This document shows positions 1 to 8,837 of a stretch of 64,000 bases of DNA, one piece after another. A program made the translations under genes and the position numbers. Under the pieces are notes generated by a model. The model worked only from the letters and a program-made list of their open reading frames with translations, was not told the DNA's origin and did not search any database. Every line of letters begins with the position of its first letter. The stretch's first letter is position 1. Source of the DNA: UBA2040 sp041751955 (GTDB taxonomy: Bacteria > Bacteroidota > Bacteroidia > Flavobacteriales_D > Crocinitomicaceae); contig JBGSIB010000066.1 of NCBI GenBank assembly GCA_041751955.1, forward strand, positions 1 to 64,000. Direction: 5' to 3'.

Positions 1-295
1 AAACAATCACAAATCCAGATTTGCATCGATTCCACGTATCGATCGACTTTAATCTCCTAAAATCCTAGTGATTCCTTTTTATTAAATGCCTTCAAAGGGC
101 ATGGTTTTGTGCAACGGAAACCGCACAATTCGATATAACAATTGGCTATGTGCCACAGTGGCACATATTCCTTTTATATATCCACCACTAATCTAATGAA
201 TTTCAACCAAGCTGCAAGCAGATTTCAACCTTATCTAAAAATTGCTGAATAGGAAAGAGGTCGAGCAGAAATCGTATTTAAAACGAATCAAAAAA
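1..295. other. Non-coding region with a chain of short palindromes
   Basis: I see no convincing gene here. The stretch downstream of alaS carries a series of inverted repeats. AAATC/GATTT lies at 11-22 and ATCGAT/ATCGAT at 25-43. ATGCC/GGCAT lies near 86-102, and TTGTG/CACAA at 107-128 has an inner CGG/CCG stem. The strongest is a perfect 10-bp arm palindrome with a one-base centre at 147-167 (TATGTGCCAC, then GTGGCACATA). None has a clear U-tract in the alaS direction, so a standard terminator is not obvious. Confidence 0.5.
147..167. repeat. Perfect 10-bp inverted repeat (operator- or hairpin-like)
   Basis: Left arm TATGTGCCAC (147-156), centre A (157), right arm GTGGCACATA (158-167). It lies about 130 bp beyond the alaS stop codon. 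It could be an RNA hairpin at the 3' end of the alaS transcript or a dimeric regulator site for a gene to the left of the window. No U-run follows on the minus strand. Confidence 0.6.
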
Positions 296-2911
296 TCAAA
301 TTTGCCCCAAAACGGCATCAATTGCCGTGCGCAAACCATCTGCTTTTTTACCGCCAGCAGTAGCAAAAAATGCTTGACCGCCGCCGCCACCTTGTATGTG
401 ACTCGAAACTTCTCGGATGATTTTTCCGGCGTCTAGACCTTTGGCTTTGGCAAATTCTTCGTTGAATAGGATGCTCAAAGAACATTTGTCGCCTTCTTTT
501 CCGCCGATAACACCAACAAAATGAGGGTTTTCACCTTTGAATTGGAACAACAAATCTTTGATGGAACCAGCATCGAGGTCGACAATGGCACTCAACAATT
601 GGTGATCGCCTTTGTCTTCAATTTGATCCTTCAAACTCTCTTTGATGCGCTTAGCGTTCAGCTTTTTCATCGCGTCAATCTCTTTTTGGAGTTCTTGGTT
701 CTTGTTCAACAAGTCTTCAACAGCTTTTTGCAGGTCTTTTGGCGCTTTGAGGGTTTGCATCAAGGCTTGAACTTGTTTGTCTCTGTCGCGGAAGTATTTT
801 TCGGCAGCTGGGCCTGTTATGGCTTCTATTCGTCGAACTCCAGCAGCAACGGCGCCTTCAGAAAGAACTTTCACCAAAGCAATTTTTCCAGTAGAAGTGG
901 TATGCGTTCCACCACACAATTCAATGGAATCTCCGAACTGAATCATGCGAACGGTGTCGCCATATTTTTCACCAAACAAAGCCATCGCACCTTTCTCTTG
1001 GGCAACGGCAATGGGTATGTTTCTTTGCTCATTCAAAGCAATGTTCGCTAAAATAGCAGCGTCCATGTGTGCCTGTATCTTTTGCATTTCTTCATCGGTC
1101 ACTTTTGCGAAGTGGGAGAAGTCAAAACGTAGATAGTCAGCATTTACTAACGATCCCTTTTGCTCAACGTGCGTGCCCAATACAGTGCGAAGTGCGTGAT
1201 GTAGTAAGTGCGTAGCGCTATGGTTCAAAGCGGTCTTGTTTCGCTTGTCTTTATTGACTGTTGCATGGAATTTACCATCCAAATTTTCAGGTAATTTGTC
1301 GGCTGAGTGAACGATAAGGTTGTTCTCTTTCTTCGTATCCGTAATGAATATTTTGTCGCCTTGGGCATTTTCCAAAACGCCTGTGTCACCAACTTGACCA
1401 CCACCTTCTGGATAGAAAGGAGTCAAGTTCAAAACGATTTGATAAAAGCTTTTATTCTTTTGGGTTACTTTTCGGTATTTCACAATTTGAACTTCAACTT
1501 CCAAAAAATCGTAACCAACAAATTCTTCCACGTGGTCCTCGATTAGAACGGTCCAATCGCCTGTTTCCATGCTTGTAGCCGCGCGTGAACGGTCTTTTTG
1601 TATCGTCAGTGCTTTGTTGAACCCATCTTCATCTATGCTCAAGTCGTTTTCTCTTGCGATAAGCGAAGTCAAATCCAAAGGAAAACCATACGTATCGTAC
1701 AATTCAAAAACGGTTTCGCCGTCCAACACGCTCAATCCTTTGCTTTTCGCATCCTCCATGGTGGTGTCCATACGACGAATACCTTGTTCCAAAGTGCGGA
1801 AAAAGCTGATTTCCTCTTCTTTAATTACTTTGTAGATCAGTTCGTTTTGTTGTTTCAATTCAGGGAAAGCGTCGCCCATTTCTTGCCCTAAGGTTTTGGA
1901 CAAGTCACAAAGAAAAGGTTCTTTCAGTCCCAAAGTCTGATATCCGTAACGAACCGCCCTTCTCAAAATACGACGAATAACATAACCAGAACCTGTATTG
2001 GAAGGCAATTGTCCATCAGCAATGGAGAAAGCAATTGCACGAACGTGATCAGCAATAACACGCAAAGCGATATCAGTGGGTTCAGATTTTCCATAAGCAA
2101 CGCCTGAAACTTTCACCATGTGCTGAATCAAAGCTTGAAAAAGGTCGGTGTCGTAATTGGATTGTTTGCCTTGCATCGCCATGGCTAAACGCTCCAATCC
2201 CATGCCTGTATCTACGTGTGTAGCTGGCAAAGGTTCAAGGCTAGAATCTGCCTTTCTGTTGAACTGCATGAAGACATTGTTCCAGATTTCAATCACCTGC
2301 GGATGATCTTGGTTAACCATTTGTTTTCCAGATACTTTATCTACTTCCACTTGATCACGTAAATCGATGTGGATTTCGGTACAAGGACCACAAGGACCTG
2401 TATCACCCATCTCCCAAAAGTTGTCTTTTTTATTGGCTAAAATGATACGATCTTTGTCTATGTATTTCATCCAAATGTCAAAACTTTCTTGGTCCATTGG
2501 AACGCCATCTTGATCGTCTCCTTCGAAAACGGTAACGTACAATCTATCTTTAGGTAATTTGTAAACTTCAGTCAACAATTCCCAAGCCCAAGCAATCGCT
2601 TCTTCCTTGAAATAATCACCACAGGACCAGTTGCCCAACATTTCGAACATGGTGTGGTGGTAAGTGTCCACGCCAACTTCCTCTAAATCATTGTGTTTAC
2701 CCGAAACGCGCAAGCATTTTTGTGAATTGGCTACACGCGGATTTTTCGGAACGGCATTCCCCAAGAAGAAGTCTTTGAACTGATTCATTCCAGCATTGGT
2801 AAACATCAAAGTAGGGTCGTTTTTAACAACCATGGGCGCTGAAGGCACTATTTCATGTCCTTTTGATGCAAAAAAGCGGAAAAATTCCTCTCTAATTTCT
2901 TGAATTTTCAT
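296..2911 (-). CDS. alaS: Alanine--tRNA ligase
   Basis: Cytoplasmic class II aminoacyl-tRNA synthetase that charges tRNA-Ala. The protein is 871 residues, normal for the family. The N-terminal catalytic core begins with KIQEIREEFFRFF and contains the motif TLMFTNAGMNQFKD. The editing domain has zinc-binding HSATHLLHH (about residue 560) and CGGTHTTSTG (about 665). The C-Ala domain ends with a glycine-rich HIQGGGGGQ motif (about 840). An in-frame Met lies 19 codons upstream at 2968, but I chose 2911 because the family starts with this Met-Lys-x-x-x-I-R segment and a TAAATTTG promoter-like element (2954-2947) lies between the two. Divergently transcribed from the glycosyltransferase gene. Confidence 0.97.
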   Translation of the reverse strand: MKIQEIREEFFRFFASKGHEIVPSAPMVVKNDPTLMFTNAGMNQFKDFFLGNAVPKNPRVANSQKCLRVSGKHNDLEEVGVDTYHHTMFEMLGNWSCGDYFKEEAIAWAWELLTEVYKLPKDRLYVTVFEGDDQDGVPMDQESFDIWMKYIDKDRIILANKKDNFWEMGDTGPCGPCTEIHIDLRDQVEVDKVSGKQMVNQDHPQVIEIWNNVFMQFNRKADSSLEPLPATHVDTGMGLERLAMAMQGKQSNYDTDLFQALIQHMVKVSGVAYGKSEPTDIALRVIADHVRAIAFSIADGQLPSNTGSGYVIRRILRRAVRYGYQTLGLKEPFLCDLSKTLGQEMGDAFPELKQQNELIYKVIKEEEISFFRTLEQGIRRMDTTMEDAKSKGLSVLDGETVFELYDTYGFPLDLTSLIARENDLSIDEDGFNKALTIQKDRSRAATSMETGDWTVLIEDHVEEFVGYDFLEVEVQIVKYRKVTQKNKSFYQIVLNLTPFYPEGGGQVGDTGVLENAQGDKIFITDTKKENNLIVHSADKLPENLDGKFHATVNKDKRNKTALNHSATHLLHHALRTVLGTHVEQKGSLVNADYLRFDFSHFAKVTDEEMQKIQAHMDAAILANIALNEQRNIPIAVAQEKGAMALFGEKYGDTVRMIQFGDSIELCGGTHTTSTGKIALVKVLSEGAVAAGVRRIEAITGPAAEKYFRDRDKQVQALMQTLKAPKDLQKAVEDLLNKNQELQKEIDAMKKLNAKRIKESLKDQIEDKGDHQLLSAIVDLDAGSIKDLLFQFKGENPHFVGVIGGKEGDKCSLSILFNEEFAKAKGLDAGKIIREVSSHIQGGGGGQAFFATAGGKKADGLRTAIDAVLGQI

Positions 2912-2946
2912 GTCTTGGAAAATTGGATAAACTATAATGTCGGGTG

Positions 2947-2954
2947 CAAATTTA
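2947..2954 (-). promoter_or_regulatory. -7 promoter element upstream of alaS
   Basis: On the minus strand this reads TAAATTTG, an exact match to the Bacteroidota -7 consensus TAnnTTTG, 36 bases ahead of the chosen alaS start. I find no TTG at the usual 17-23 base distance, so this is half a promoter. Confidence 0.35.
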
Positions 2955-3033
2955 GCGGAATTCGGCAAAATGCGGATTGGTAAACGAAGGAAGTTTAATT
3001 TTTCGGATATTTGAGGCCAAAGTTAAAGTAAGA

Positions 3034-4593
3034 ATGACCGAGAAAAAGGTGTTTTTGTGGATGAAAATAAGCAGCAATAAATGGCTGTCTTTTCTTTTAC
3101 TTTGGCTATTTTTCTTTGGCTTGGCGCTTGTTTTGCGATTGCCGCATTTGTTGTCGCGCGTCAGTTTTTTCGATGGTGATGAGGCCATTATCGGACTTAT
3201 GGCGAAAGATTTGTTGGCTGGACGAAACTTCCCGCTTTATTTCTATGGACAGAATTACGGGTTTTCTTTTTTCGAGGTTTTGACAACGGCTTTTTGGATT
3301 AAAATTCTTGGTCCTGGGATTTGGGCCCTGCGTTTGGGTGGACTTTCGCTTTTTTCTTTGGGAAGTGTATTTCTTTTCAAAGGATTTTTACATCGAAATA
3401 TAGCATGGAAAATCGCACTCGTTGCTTGCACTGGCGTACTTGCTTTTCCATCTTGGTTCTTGTGGGGCATGATGGTTCGAGGCGGATATGTTACCAGTTT
3501 TCTGGCTGTCTGCTTTATGTTTTATCTACTTGGAAAACAAAAGTTTAGCCTCGTTAATTTAATGTTGCTCGGAATAGCTTTGGCCGTAGCTTTCGAAGCG
3601 CAAAGTTTGATTTTGTTGCCTGTTTTGCCGCTGTTATTGCGCGACTGGTTCAAGAACAAAGGAACATGGAAAAATCTCTTGTTGGGAATTGGATTTGCTA
3701 TCGTTTCGGTCTTACTTTTAAACTTCTTAGATCAAAACATCCCAACATGGGGAAGTCCAGGAATGAGCTTTGAAATGGACCAATTTTCTGAACGATATTT
3801 AGCCTATTGGCAAGGGATACAGCATGCTTTCACCAATTTCTTCTTTTTCCATATCAACTTTGATGCGCCATCTTGGTGGTGGTATTTGTCTATTTTGGCG
3901 ATGATTTTACTTCCCGTTGCTTTTGTTTTACTCTTTTGGAAAAGCGACAAAAAGGATAAAATTTACCTGACATTGTGGCTATTTGCCGTGATTTTTCTCT
4001 TCCTTATCCTAGGTGTTTTCATCGGATATTCGCCGCGTTATTTGATAGCTTTTTTCTCGGGATTCCTCTTTTTGTTTACTTTCTATCTACATGAAGTTGT
4101 AAGTATTAAATTGTTGAAATTTAGTTTATTATTGTTTTTCATGATTTCCTTGGGTGGAATAGGTGCTGGGTCCAAAATGATTCGAGATTTTTATGATCTC
4201 AAATTGAATTACATGCAGTCTTTGGAGCAACTGCATGAAGGAATTGTGAAAGAGAAAAAGCAAGCTGTTTTTGCGTGTGACAATTTTTTAAACTGGCATT
4301 GGAATTATCTCTACGGCGACGAAATCCCATCCATCGCTTTTCGGAATGAAGATCGCATCAGTCGATTTGCTAATCAGGTCGATTCTCTTTATCAATTTGC
4401 ACCGAACAAAACGGCGATCATTGGTTTTGAAGGAGCGCCTTTGGATATGCATAAAATCTATGGATACAGCGAAACGGATTATAAAATCGGGACACGATAT
4501 TTTATTCAACCTGATGTAAAACCTGCTTACCACGATTTAGGCTATGAAAAAATGGGCAAAGCATACGAAGCATTAAAATTCAATAGAAAGTGA
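3034..4593 (+). CDS. GT-C fold membrane glycosyltransferase (family 39-like), first paralogue
   Basis: Polytopic inner-membrane protein of about 519 residues with roughly 10-12 hydrophobic segments. It resembles ArnT/PMT-type lipid-linked sugar transferases. The first extracytoplasmic loop after TM1 carries FFDGDEAIIG (about residues 45-54), the acidic motif where GT-C enzymes bind metal or donor. FYGQNYGF and a second amphipathic loop follow. The C-terminal 120 residues are soluble. The acceptor is unknown; a cell-surface polysaccharide or glycoprotein is likely. Start is uncertain: Met codons occur at 2977, 3034 and 3061, and TM1 starts just after 3061. Its stop overlaps the GTG start of the next gene, a close paralogue, so the two are translationally coupled. 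Confidence 0.8.
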   Translation: MTEKKVFLWMKISSNKWLSFLLLWLFFFGLALVLRLPHLLSRVSFFDGDEAIIGLMAKDLLAGRNFPLYFYGQNYGFSFFEVLTTAFWIKILGPGIWALRLGGLSLFSLGSVFLFKGFLHRNIAWKIALVACTGVLAFPSWFLWGMMVRGGYVTSFLAVCFMFYLLGKQKFSLVNLMLLGIALAVAFEAQSLILLPVLPLLLRDWFKNKGTWKNLLLGIGFAIVSVLLLNFLDQNIPTWGSPGMSFEMDQFSERYLAYWQGIQHAFTNFFFFHINFDAPSWWWYLSILAMILLPVAFVLLFWKSDKKDKIYLTLWLFAVIFLFLILGVFIGYSPRYLIAFFSGFLFLFTFYLHEVVSIKLLKFSLLLFFMISLGGIGAGSKMIRDFYDLKLNYMQSLEQLHEGIVKEKKQAVFACDNFLNWHWNYLYGDEIPSIAFRNEDRISRFANQVDSLYQFAPNKTAIIGFEGAPLDMHKIYGYSETDYKIGTRYFIQPDVKPAYHDLGYEKMGKAYEALKFNRK

Positions 4594-6095
4594 AATCGGC
4601 ATTCTTAACGCGTATCGGCAAAAAACCAGTTTACTACTTTTTATTAAGTGTTCTAATATTTTTTGTGTCCAATATTCTCGTTCGTTTACCGCTCTATTTC
4701 TCGGACAAATTTTGGTTTGATGGCGACGAAGCTGTCATTGGCATTATGGCACAAGATTTTCTGCGAACAGGTAAATTGCCCTTCTTTTTCTATGGTCAGC
4801 ATTACGGTTTTGCTTCCATTGAGACCTTCTTTGCGGCATTTTTTATTCAACTAATTGGAACGAAGATTTTAGCACTGAAACTGGCTGGAATGCTTATTCA
4901 CAGTTTAGCTTTGACCTTTCTAGTCTTGACTTTTAGGGCTAAAAAAATCCCGTTGAAAACGCAGTTGTTTTTGATGGTAGTGATTATTCTTTTACCGACA
5001 TACTATCTCTGGGCGACTCAAATGCGTTCTACGACCTTGCTTTTAGGCTGTATTATCTTCTTTTTAACAGAAACCAAAAGATGCAACTGGCTTTGGCTTT
5101 CACTGGTTTTGCTCATCAGCTTTTTATTGCTAGAAGCGCAAGCGATGTTTTATTTCTTTGCCGCAGCTTTAATTGCCAACTGGATCTGGCATTCAGATAA
5201 CAGGTGGTGGAAACTTTTACTCTTTTTCGGGCTTCAATTTCTGGCCATGTATGGGGTTAATTTCATCTTGGCCGATGGAGAAGTTGCACATGCGGTTAGT
5301 ATTAACTATTCCTCCAATATGTGGCAAACGTTCGCGCAACAATTGCCAGGAATATTAGCAGGTTTCAATGGATTTCATTATTTCACCGTAGATATTCCGT
5401 CACCAATTTGGTATCGTATTTTGAGCATAATTTTGATGAGTTTTCTCCTTCTCATTTTCATTTTCTTCCTATGGAAATCTCGTAAAACCGAAAAAAGCAT
5501 ACTGTTTTTCTATCTTGGAAGTTTACTTGTTTTCTTGGTGTTTCTTGCAGGTTTTCAGGCGTATGGGCCACGTTATTGGATCAATTTTTTTGGTGGAAGT
5601 TTACTCGTTTTCTTGCATTTGTTTATGCTTCAAAAGACAATCAGTCGGTTTCGTCCGTTGTTTTGGATACTACCACTATTGATGTGTACTGGCTTTTTTG
5701 TGAGCAATCAAATGCGCGTGCATTTCACGACCGAGAAAATTAGTGAAGTAAATGCCTTCAAAGCCCTAGAAAAAGTAGTTTTTGATTCAAAAAGGAGTGC
5801 GGTTTTTACAACTGATCCCTACATGCAATGGCAATGGAATTTCCTGCACGGAGAAGAAGTTCCTTGCTCTAATTTCTTTAGTGTGGAACGTACAAATCGC
5901 TTTTCAGATCGTGTATTCAGAACGTATAAAGATACTCCTCAAAAAGTGGGGTGCTTTGGACTTTATGGTATTTTTTGGGAAATGGATTTTATCAATGGTT
6001 TCAATAATGAATGGAAGCAAGTGGGTGAGAAGTACTATTTCTTGGAGGAACTCAAACCCGATTATTTTCATCAAGCCCGACGGATGGTTGATTAG
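4590..6095 (+). CDS. GT-C fold membrane glycosyltransferase (family 39-like), second paralogue
   Basis: Predicted multi-pass membrane glycosyltransferase of 501 residues. It starts at GTG, with the GTGA sequence shared with the stop of the preceding gene. It has the same layout as its neighbour: TM1, then FWFDGDEAVIGIMA (about residues 42-55), then FFYGQHYGF, repeated hydrophobic helices, and a C-terminal soluble part with a matching MQWQWNFLHGEEVP motif (NWHWNYLYGDEIP in the first paralogue). The two genes look like a tandem duplication that has diverged. The products could act on successive sugar additions or form a pair; this is inference. Substrate cannot be read from sequence. Confidence 0.8.
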   Translation: MKSAFLTRIGKKPVYYFLLSVLIFFVSNILVRLPLYFSDKFWFDGDEAVIGIMAQDFLRTGKLPFFFYGQHYGFASIETFFAAFFIQLIGTKILALKLAGMLIHSLALTFLVLTFRAKKIPLKTQLFLMVVIILLPTYYLWATQMRSTTLLLGCIIFFLTETKRCNWLWLSLVLLISFLLLEAQAMFYFFAAALIANWIWHSDNRWWKLLLFFGLQFLAMYGVNFILADGEVAHAVSINYSSNMWQTFAQQLPGILAGFNGFHYFTVDIPSPIWYRILSIILMSFLLLIFIFFLWKSRKTEKSILFFYLGSLLVFLVFLAGFQAYGPRYWINFFGGSLLVFLHLFMLQKTISRFRPLFWILPLLMCTGFFVSNQMRVHFTTEKISEVNAFKALEKVVFDSKRSAVFTTDPYMQWQWNFLHGEEVPCSNFFSVERTNRFSDRVFRTYKDTPQKVGCFGLYGIFWEMDFINGFNNEWKQVGEKYYFLEELKPDYFHQARRMVD

Positions 6096-6155
6096 ATACT
6101 CGTCGCGCTTAAGTGCAGAATGGACACAGAATACATTTTTTAACAGCACCCTTTT

Positions 6156-6184
6156 TTGAAGCTGTTTGCTTTTCCTTACCTTTA
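6156..6184 (+). promoter_or_regulatory. Putative promoter for the M23 peptidase gene
   Basis: TTG (6156-6158), an 18-base spacer, then TACCTTTA (6177-6184), one base off the Bacteroidota TTG-N17-23-TAnnTTTG consensus. The ATG used here follows at 6193. Confidence 0.45.
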
Positions 6185-6192
6185 TCCACTTT

Positions 6193-7164
6193 ATGTCAAA
6201 AGCAAAATACAAGTATAATCCACAAACCCTTGCCTATGAAGAGGTTAAGGTTAGTCTAGGGCTGAAAATCCTGAAGATATCTTTGTTGGTTGCACCTAGT
6301 ATTTTGGTCGGATTGCTATTGTCTTTGTTCTTCAGCAATCGTTTACAAGCACCTAAGCAAAGGTCGGCAGAGCGAGAAATCAAGAAATACGAGAAAGAAC
6401 TAATCCGCATGAAAGCAGATTTAGATTTGGTACACAAGGTTCTAGGAAATATTGAAAAACACGATGAAGATTTATACCGTGTTGCGCTATATGCCGACAA
6501 ATTTCCTGAAGAATTGCGCATGATGGGAACGGGTGGAAGTGAAAAATATGCCGATTTAGAAGGATTGACCAATTCCAAATTATTGATAGAAACAGCACAA
6601 AGTTTGGATGCTGCTGAACGAAAGCTAAACGCACAGCGATTGAGTTTCAAGGAATTAATGATACTGGCCAAGGACAAAGAGAAAGTTTTGGCGAGTATTC
6701 CTGCTATTCAACCCGTAAGAAATGATGACTTGAAAAGAATGGCTTCGGGATACGGCTGGCGAATCGACCCTGTCTATAAAACATCGCGCATGCACACGGG
6801 GATGGATTTCACGGCAAATACAGGAACCGAAGTTTTTGTCACAGGTGACGGAACTGTGGAGGCTTTAGAACGAAACGGTTGGGGTTATGGAAATTGTATC
6901 GTTGTGAATCACGGTTACGGTTATAAAACCCGTTACGCGCATTTGAGTGCTTTTAAAATCAATGTGGGCGATAAAGTGAAACGAGGACAAGTGATAGGTT
7001 TGGTTGGAACGACCGGAAAATCAACAGGTCCGCACTTACATTATGAAGTTGAACACAACGGTGAAAAGGTCAATCCTATTCATTACTACCATACCGATTT
7101 GACACCGGCACAATACGAACAATTGTTGAAAATGAGTCAAAATACATTCAAAGCATACGATTAG
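6193..7164 (+). CDS. M23 family (LytM-type) metallopeptidase
   Basis: Predicted peptidoglycan endopeptidase of 323 residues. It has a cytoplasmic N-terminus, one transmembrane helix (about residues 28-48), a coiled-coil stretch (about 55-110) and a C-terminal LytM domain (about 180-300). The zinc ligands are present: HTGMD (His201, Asp205) and HLH (His281, His283), so the enzyme should be active rather than an EnvC-like activator. The start at 6193 (MSKAKYKYNP) is typical of this Bacteroidota subgroup; an upstream Met at 6166 overlaps the likely promoter. Probably cotranscribed with the beta-propeller gene 4 bp downstream. Role: cell-wall remodelling during growth or division. Confidence 0.92.
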   Translation: MSKAKYKYNPQTLAYEEVKVSLGLKILKISLLVAPSILVGLLLSLFFSNRLQAPKQRSAEREIKKYEKELIRMKADLDLVHKVLGNIEKHDEDLYRVALYADKFPEELRMMGTGGSEKYADLEGLTNSKLLIETAQSLDAAERKLNAQRLSFKELMILAKDKEKVLASIPAIQPVRNDDLKRMASGYGWRIDPVYKTSRMHTGMDFTANTGTEVFVTGDGTVEALERNGWGYGNCIVVNHGYGYKTRYAHLSAFKINVGDKVKRGQVIGLVGTTGKSTGPHLHYEVEHNGEKVNPIHYYHTDLTPAQYEQLLKMSQNTFKAYD

Positions 7165-7168
7165 CATT

Positions 7169-8485
7169 ATGTTTACTTCAAGCTACTTTAGAAAATTGAC
7201 AAGCCTTTTGTTGGGTGTTATTTTCGCGTTCATTAGTTTTTCGCAAGAAAGAAATCCAATTGGAACAGTTTCAGACTCCGGTGGAACGGAGGTGAAAATG
7301 AAATTGGTTGCTCGAACACAAAATTTCTCGAACAAGGATTTAGACCCGAACGATCATTTCGATACGTCCATTAATTCACCGAAATCTATCATCTTTTCAG
7401 GCGATGGTATGAAATACTACGTAAATTCGCTAGAAGGCTATACCACTTCGGTTTACGATACGAAAACACACAAAAAGTTAAAGGAAATTCATCACGTTTT
7501 TCGTTCGAAGAACAATAAATTATTCCTGAATAACGAAAGCACTATTTTTGATTACGAACAGAAAAAAGGCCAAGAAAATTACAATTACTTTTCTGGTAAA
7601 CCAGTGGAAGCCAGCCTTTCGCATTATGGAAAATACCTTTGGGTAACCTTTTACCGCCGCAGTTGGGATAAAAACGCCCAGTATCCATCCGCTTTGGCGA
7701 TTATCGATACAGACAAAGATGAAATTGTTCGCGTGATGCCAACAGGTCCGTTACCTAAAATGATAGCGACTTCTCCGGATAATAAATATGTAGCCGTTAC
7801 CCATTGGGGCGATAATACAGTTGCTATTATAGATATCCAAGGCAATGAACCGATGAACTTCAAATACATTAAACATTGCCCTGTTGGGGAAAGAGTAACA
7901 CTTTCTTATGACGATGATATTGAAATAGACAGAGACAACAATTGCGGACATTGTCTTCGAGGAACAGTTTTTACAGAAGACAGCAAACACCTGCTTGTCG
8001 GGCGAATGGGAGGTATGGGTGGAATTACCGTTTTTCAAACCAGTGACTTTAAAGATTTAGGAACCGTTCAAGGCATGAAAGAAAATGTGCGTCACCTAGA
8101 AATCGTAGACGGAAATCTCTTTTTAAGTTCAAACCGTCTGGGTTATGTACAAAAGTGTTCTGTTTCTGATATGATAGTTTCCTTGAAAAATTCCAAAAAA
8201 AGTGCATACACGTATTCCAAGTGGCAATCAGCCTATGTTGGAATTGGAGCGAGAACCATTTCTGTCACAAAAAACGGTAAGTACATTTTCGCCGCGGTGA
8301 ACAACGAATGCAAAATAGTTGTCGTCCGAGCCAGTGACATGAAAGTTGTCTCAAAAATAGCTGCGGATCCTTATCCAGTTGGCATGGCCTTATCTAAATT
8401 AGAAACCCGATTGATTGTCACTGCCCAAGGAAAAACAGATGGTGGCGGAAATTCGGTTACGATTTATTCGTTGGAATTTGAATGA
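7169..8485 (+). CDS. Secreted YncE-like beta-propeller protein
   Basis: 438-residue exported protein. A signal peptide (about residues 1-26, ending near SFSQ) is followed by repeats of the YVTN/YncE propeller type. Examples are SPDNKYVAVTHWGDNTVAII, and later segments where a residue run of KYIFAAVNN form introduces a strand. There is an internal Cys-rich bit (NNCGHCLRG). No T9SS sorting domain is visible at the end, so a periplasmic or surface-anchored fate is more likely than T9SS secretion. The gene lies 4 bp after the M23 peptidase and may share its transcript; a scaffold or binding role is inference. Confidence 0.75.
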   Translation: MFTSSYFRKLTSLLLGVIFAFISFSQERNPIGTVSDSGGTEVKMKLVARTQNFSNKDLDPNDHFDTSINSPKSIIFSGDGMKYYVNSLEGYTTSVYDTKTHKKLKEIHHVFRSKNNKLFLNNESTIFDYEQKKGQENYNYFSGKPVEASLSHYGKYLWVTFYRRSWDKNAQYPSALAIIDTDKDEIVRVMPTGPLPKMIATSPDNKYVAVTHWGDNTVAIIDIQGNEPMNFKYIKHCPVGERVTLSYDDDIEIDRDNNCGHCLRGTVFTEDSKHLLVGRMGGMGGITVFQTSDFKDLGTVQGMKENVRHLEIVDGNLFLSSNRLGYVQKCSVSDMIVSLKNSKKSAYTYSKWQSAYVGIGARTISVTKNGKYIFAAVNNECKIVVVRASDMKVVSKIAADPYPVGMALSKLETRLIVTAQGKTDGGGNSVTIYSLEFE

Positions 8486-8493
8486 TGCATTTC

Positions 8494-8707
8494 TTCCCCC
8501 TTTGGAGGGGGATTGAGGGGGAGGATAATCGGAATTTTGATAAGAAAAGATGAATTTTTCTTTCACCCTTCCATCGTTATTAAAGTAACTAAAAATTGAT
8601 TTATCGAATCGAAAGATATTCTGTGCTAAAGAAGCGATGTTCAGGATTGTATTGAAATGTTAAGAGCTATTCTCAGTTTCCTCCCTCTTAGTCCCCCTCC
8701 AAAGGGT
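8494..8707. repeat. Inverted pair of CCCCCTTTGGAGGGGG repeats
   Basis: Copy 1 (about 8494-8525, plus strand) reads as a hairpin CCCCCT-TTGG-AGGGGG followed by ATTGAGGGGGAGGA. Copy 2 (about 8679-8707) is the same element on the minus strand: CCCTTTGGAGGGGG, then ACTAAGAGGGAGGA. A third related copy lies at 16845-16874. No ORF is present between the copies. The arrangement looks like a small non-autonomous repeat or a mobile hairpin module. Copy 1 also sits where a terminator for the propeller gene would be expected. Confidence 0.6.
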
Positions 8708-8731
8708 AAAATTCTAGCCTCAGTCCAAATC

Positions 8732-8801
8732 TGTCAGCCAAACTGACAAATCGACACCCCAAAAACAGCATGATTTAATGGCTTTCTGTCAGAAATGTCA
8801 G
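8732..8801. promoter_or_regulatory. Cluster of four TGTCAG motifs upstream of dnaK
   Basis: TGTCAG at 8732-8737 and its complement CTGACA at 8743-8748 form a perfect 6-bp inverted repeat with a five-base loop. TGTCAG occurs again at 8787-8792 and 8796-8801 as a direct repeat at 9-base spacing. The cluster ends 76 bp before the dnaK start and 22 bp before the sigma-54-like box, which fits an upstream activator or repressor site. Function is inference. Confidence 0.45.
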
Positions 8802-8822
8802 AAAAATACATCAAAATTGCCA

Positions 8823-8837
8823 TGGCACAAATCTTGA
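8823..8837 (+). promoter_or_regulatory. Sigma-54-like promoter box for dnaK
   Basis: TGGCAC, five bases, then TTGA. This matches the -24/-12 layout TGGCAC-N5-TTGC except for the final C. It lies 40 bp before the dnaK ATG. I do not find the usual TAnnTTTG element in this leader, so a dedicated stress promoter is plausible. Confidence 0.4.

Noticed and set aside
2952..3188. Open frame on the minus strand upstream of alaS
   Set aside because: It covers the divergent promoter region and the signal-anchor of the glycosyltransferase; translation is low-complexity Ser/Lys.
8494..8707. Complete insertion sequence
   Set aside because: The enclosed 150 bp has no transposase frame and no duplicated target site was recognised.
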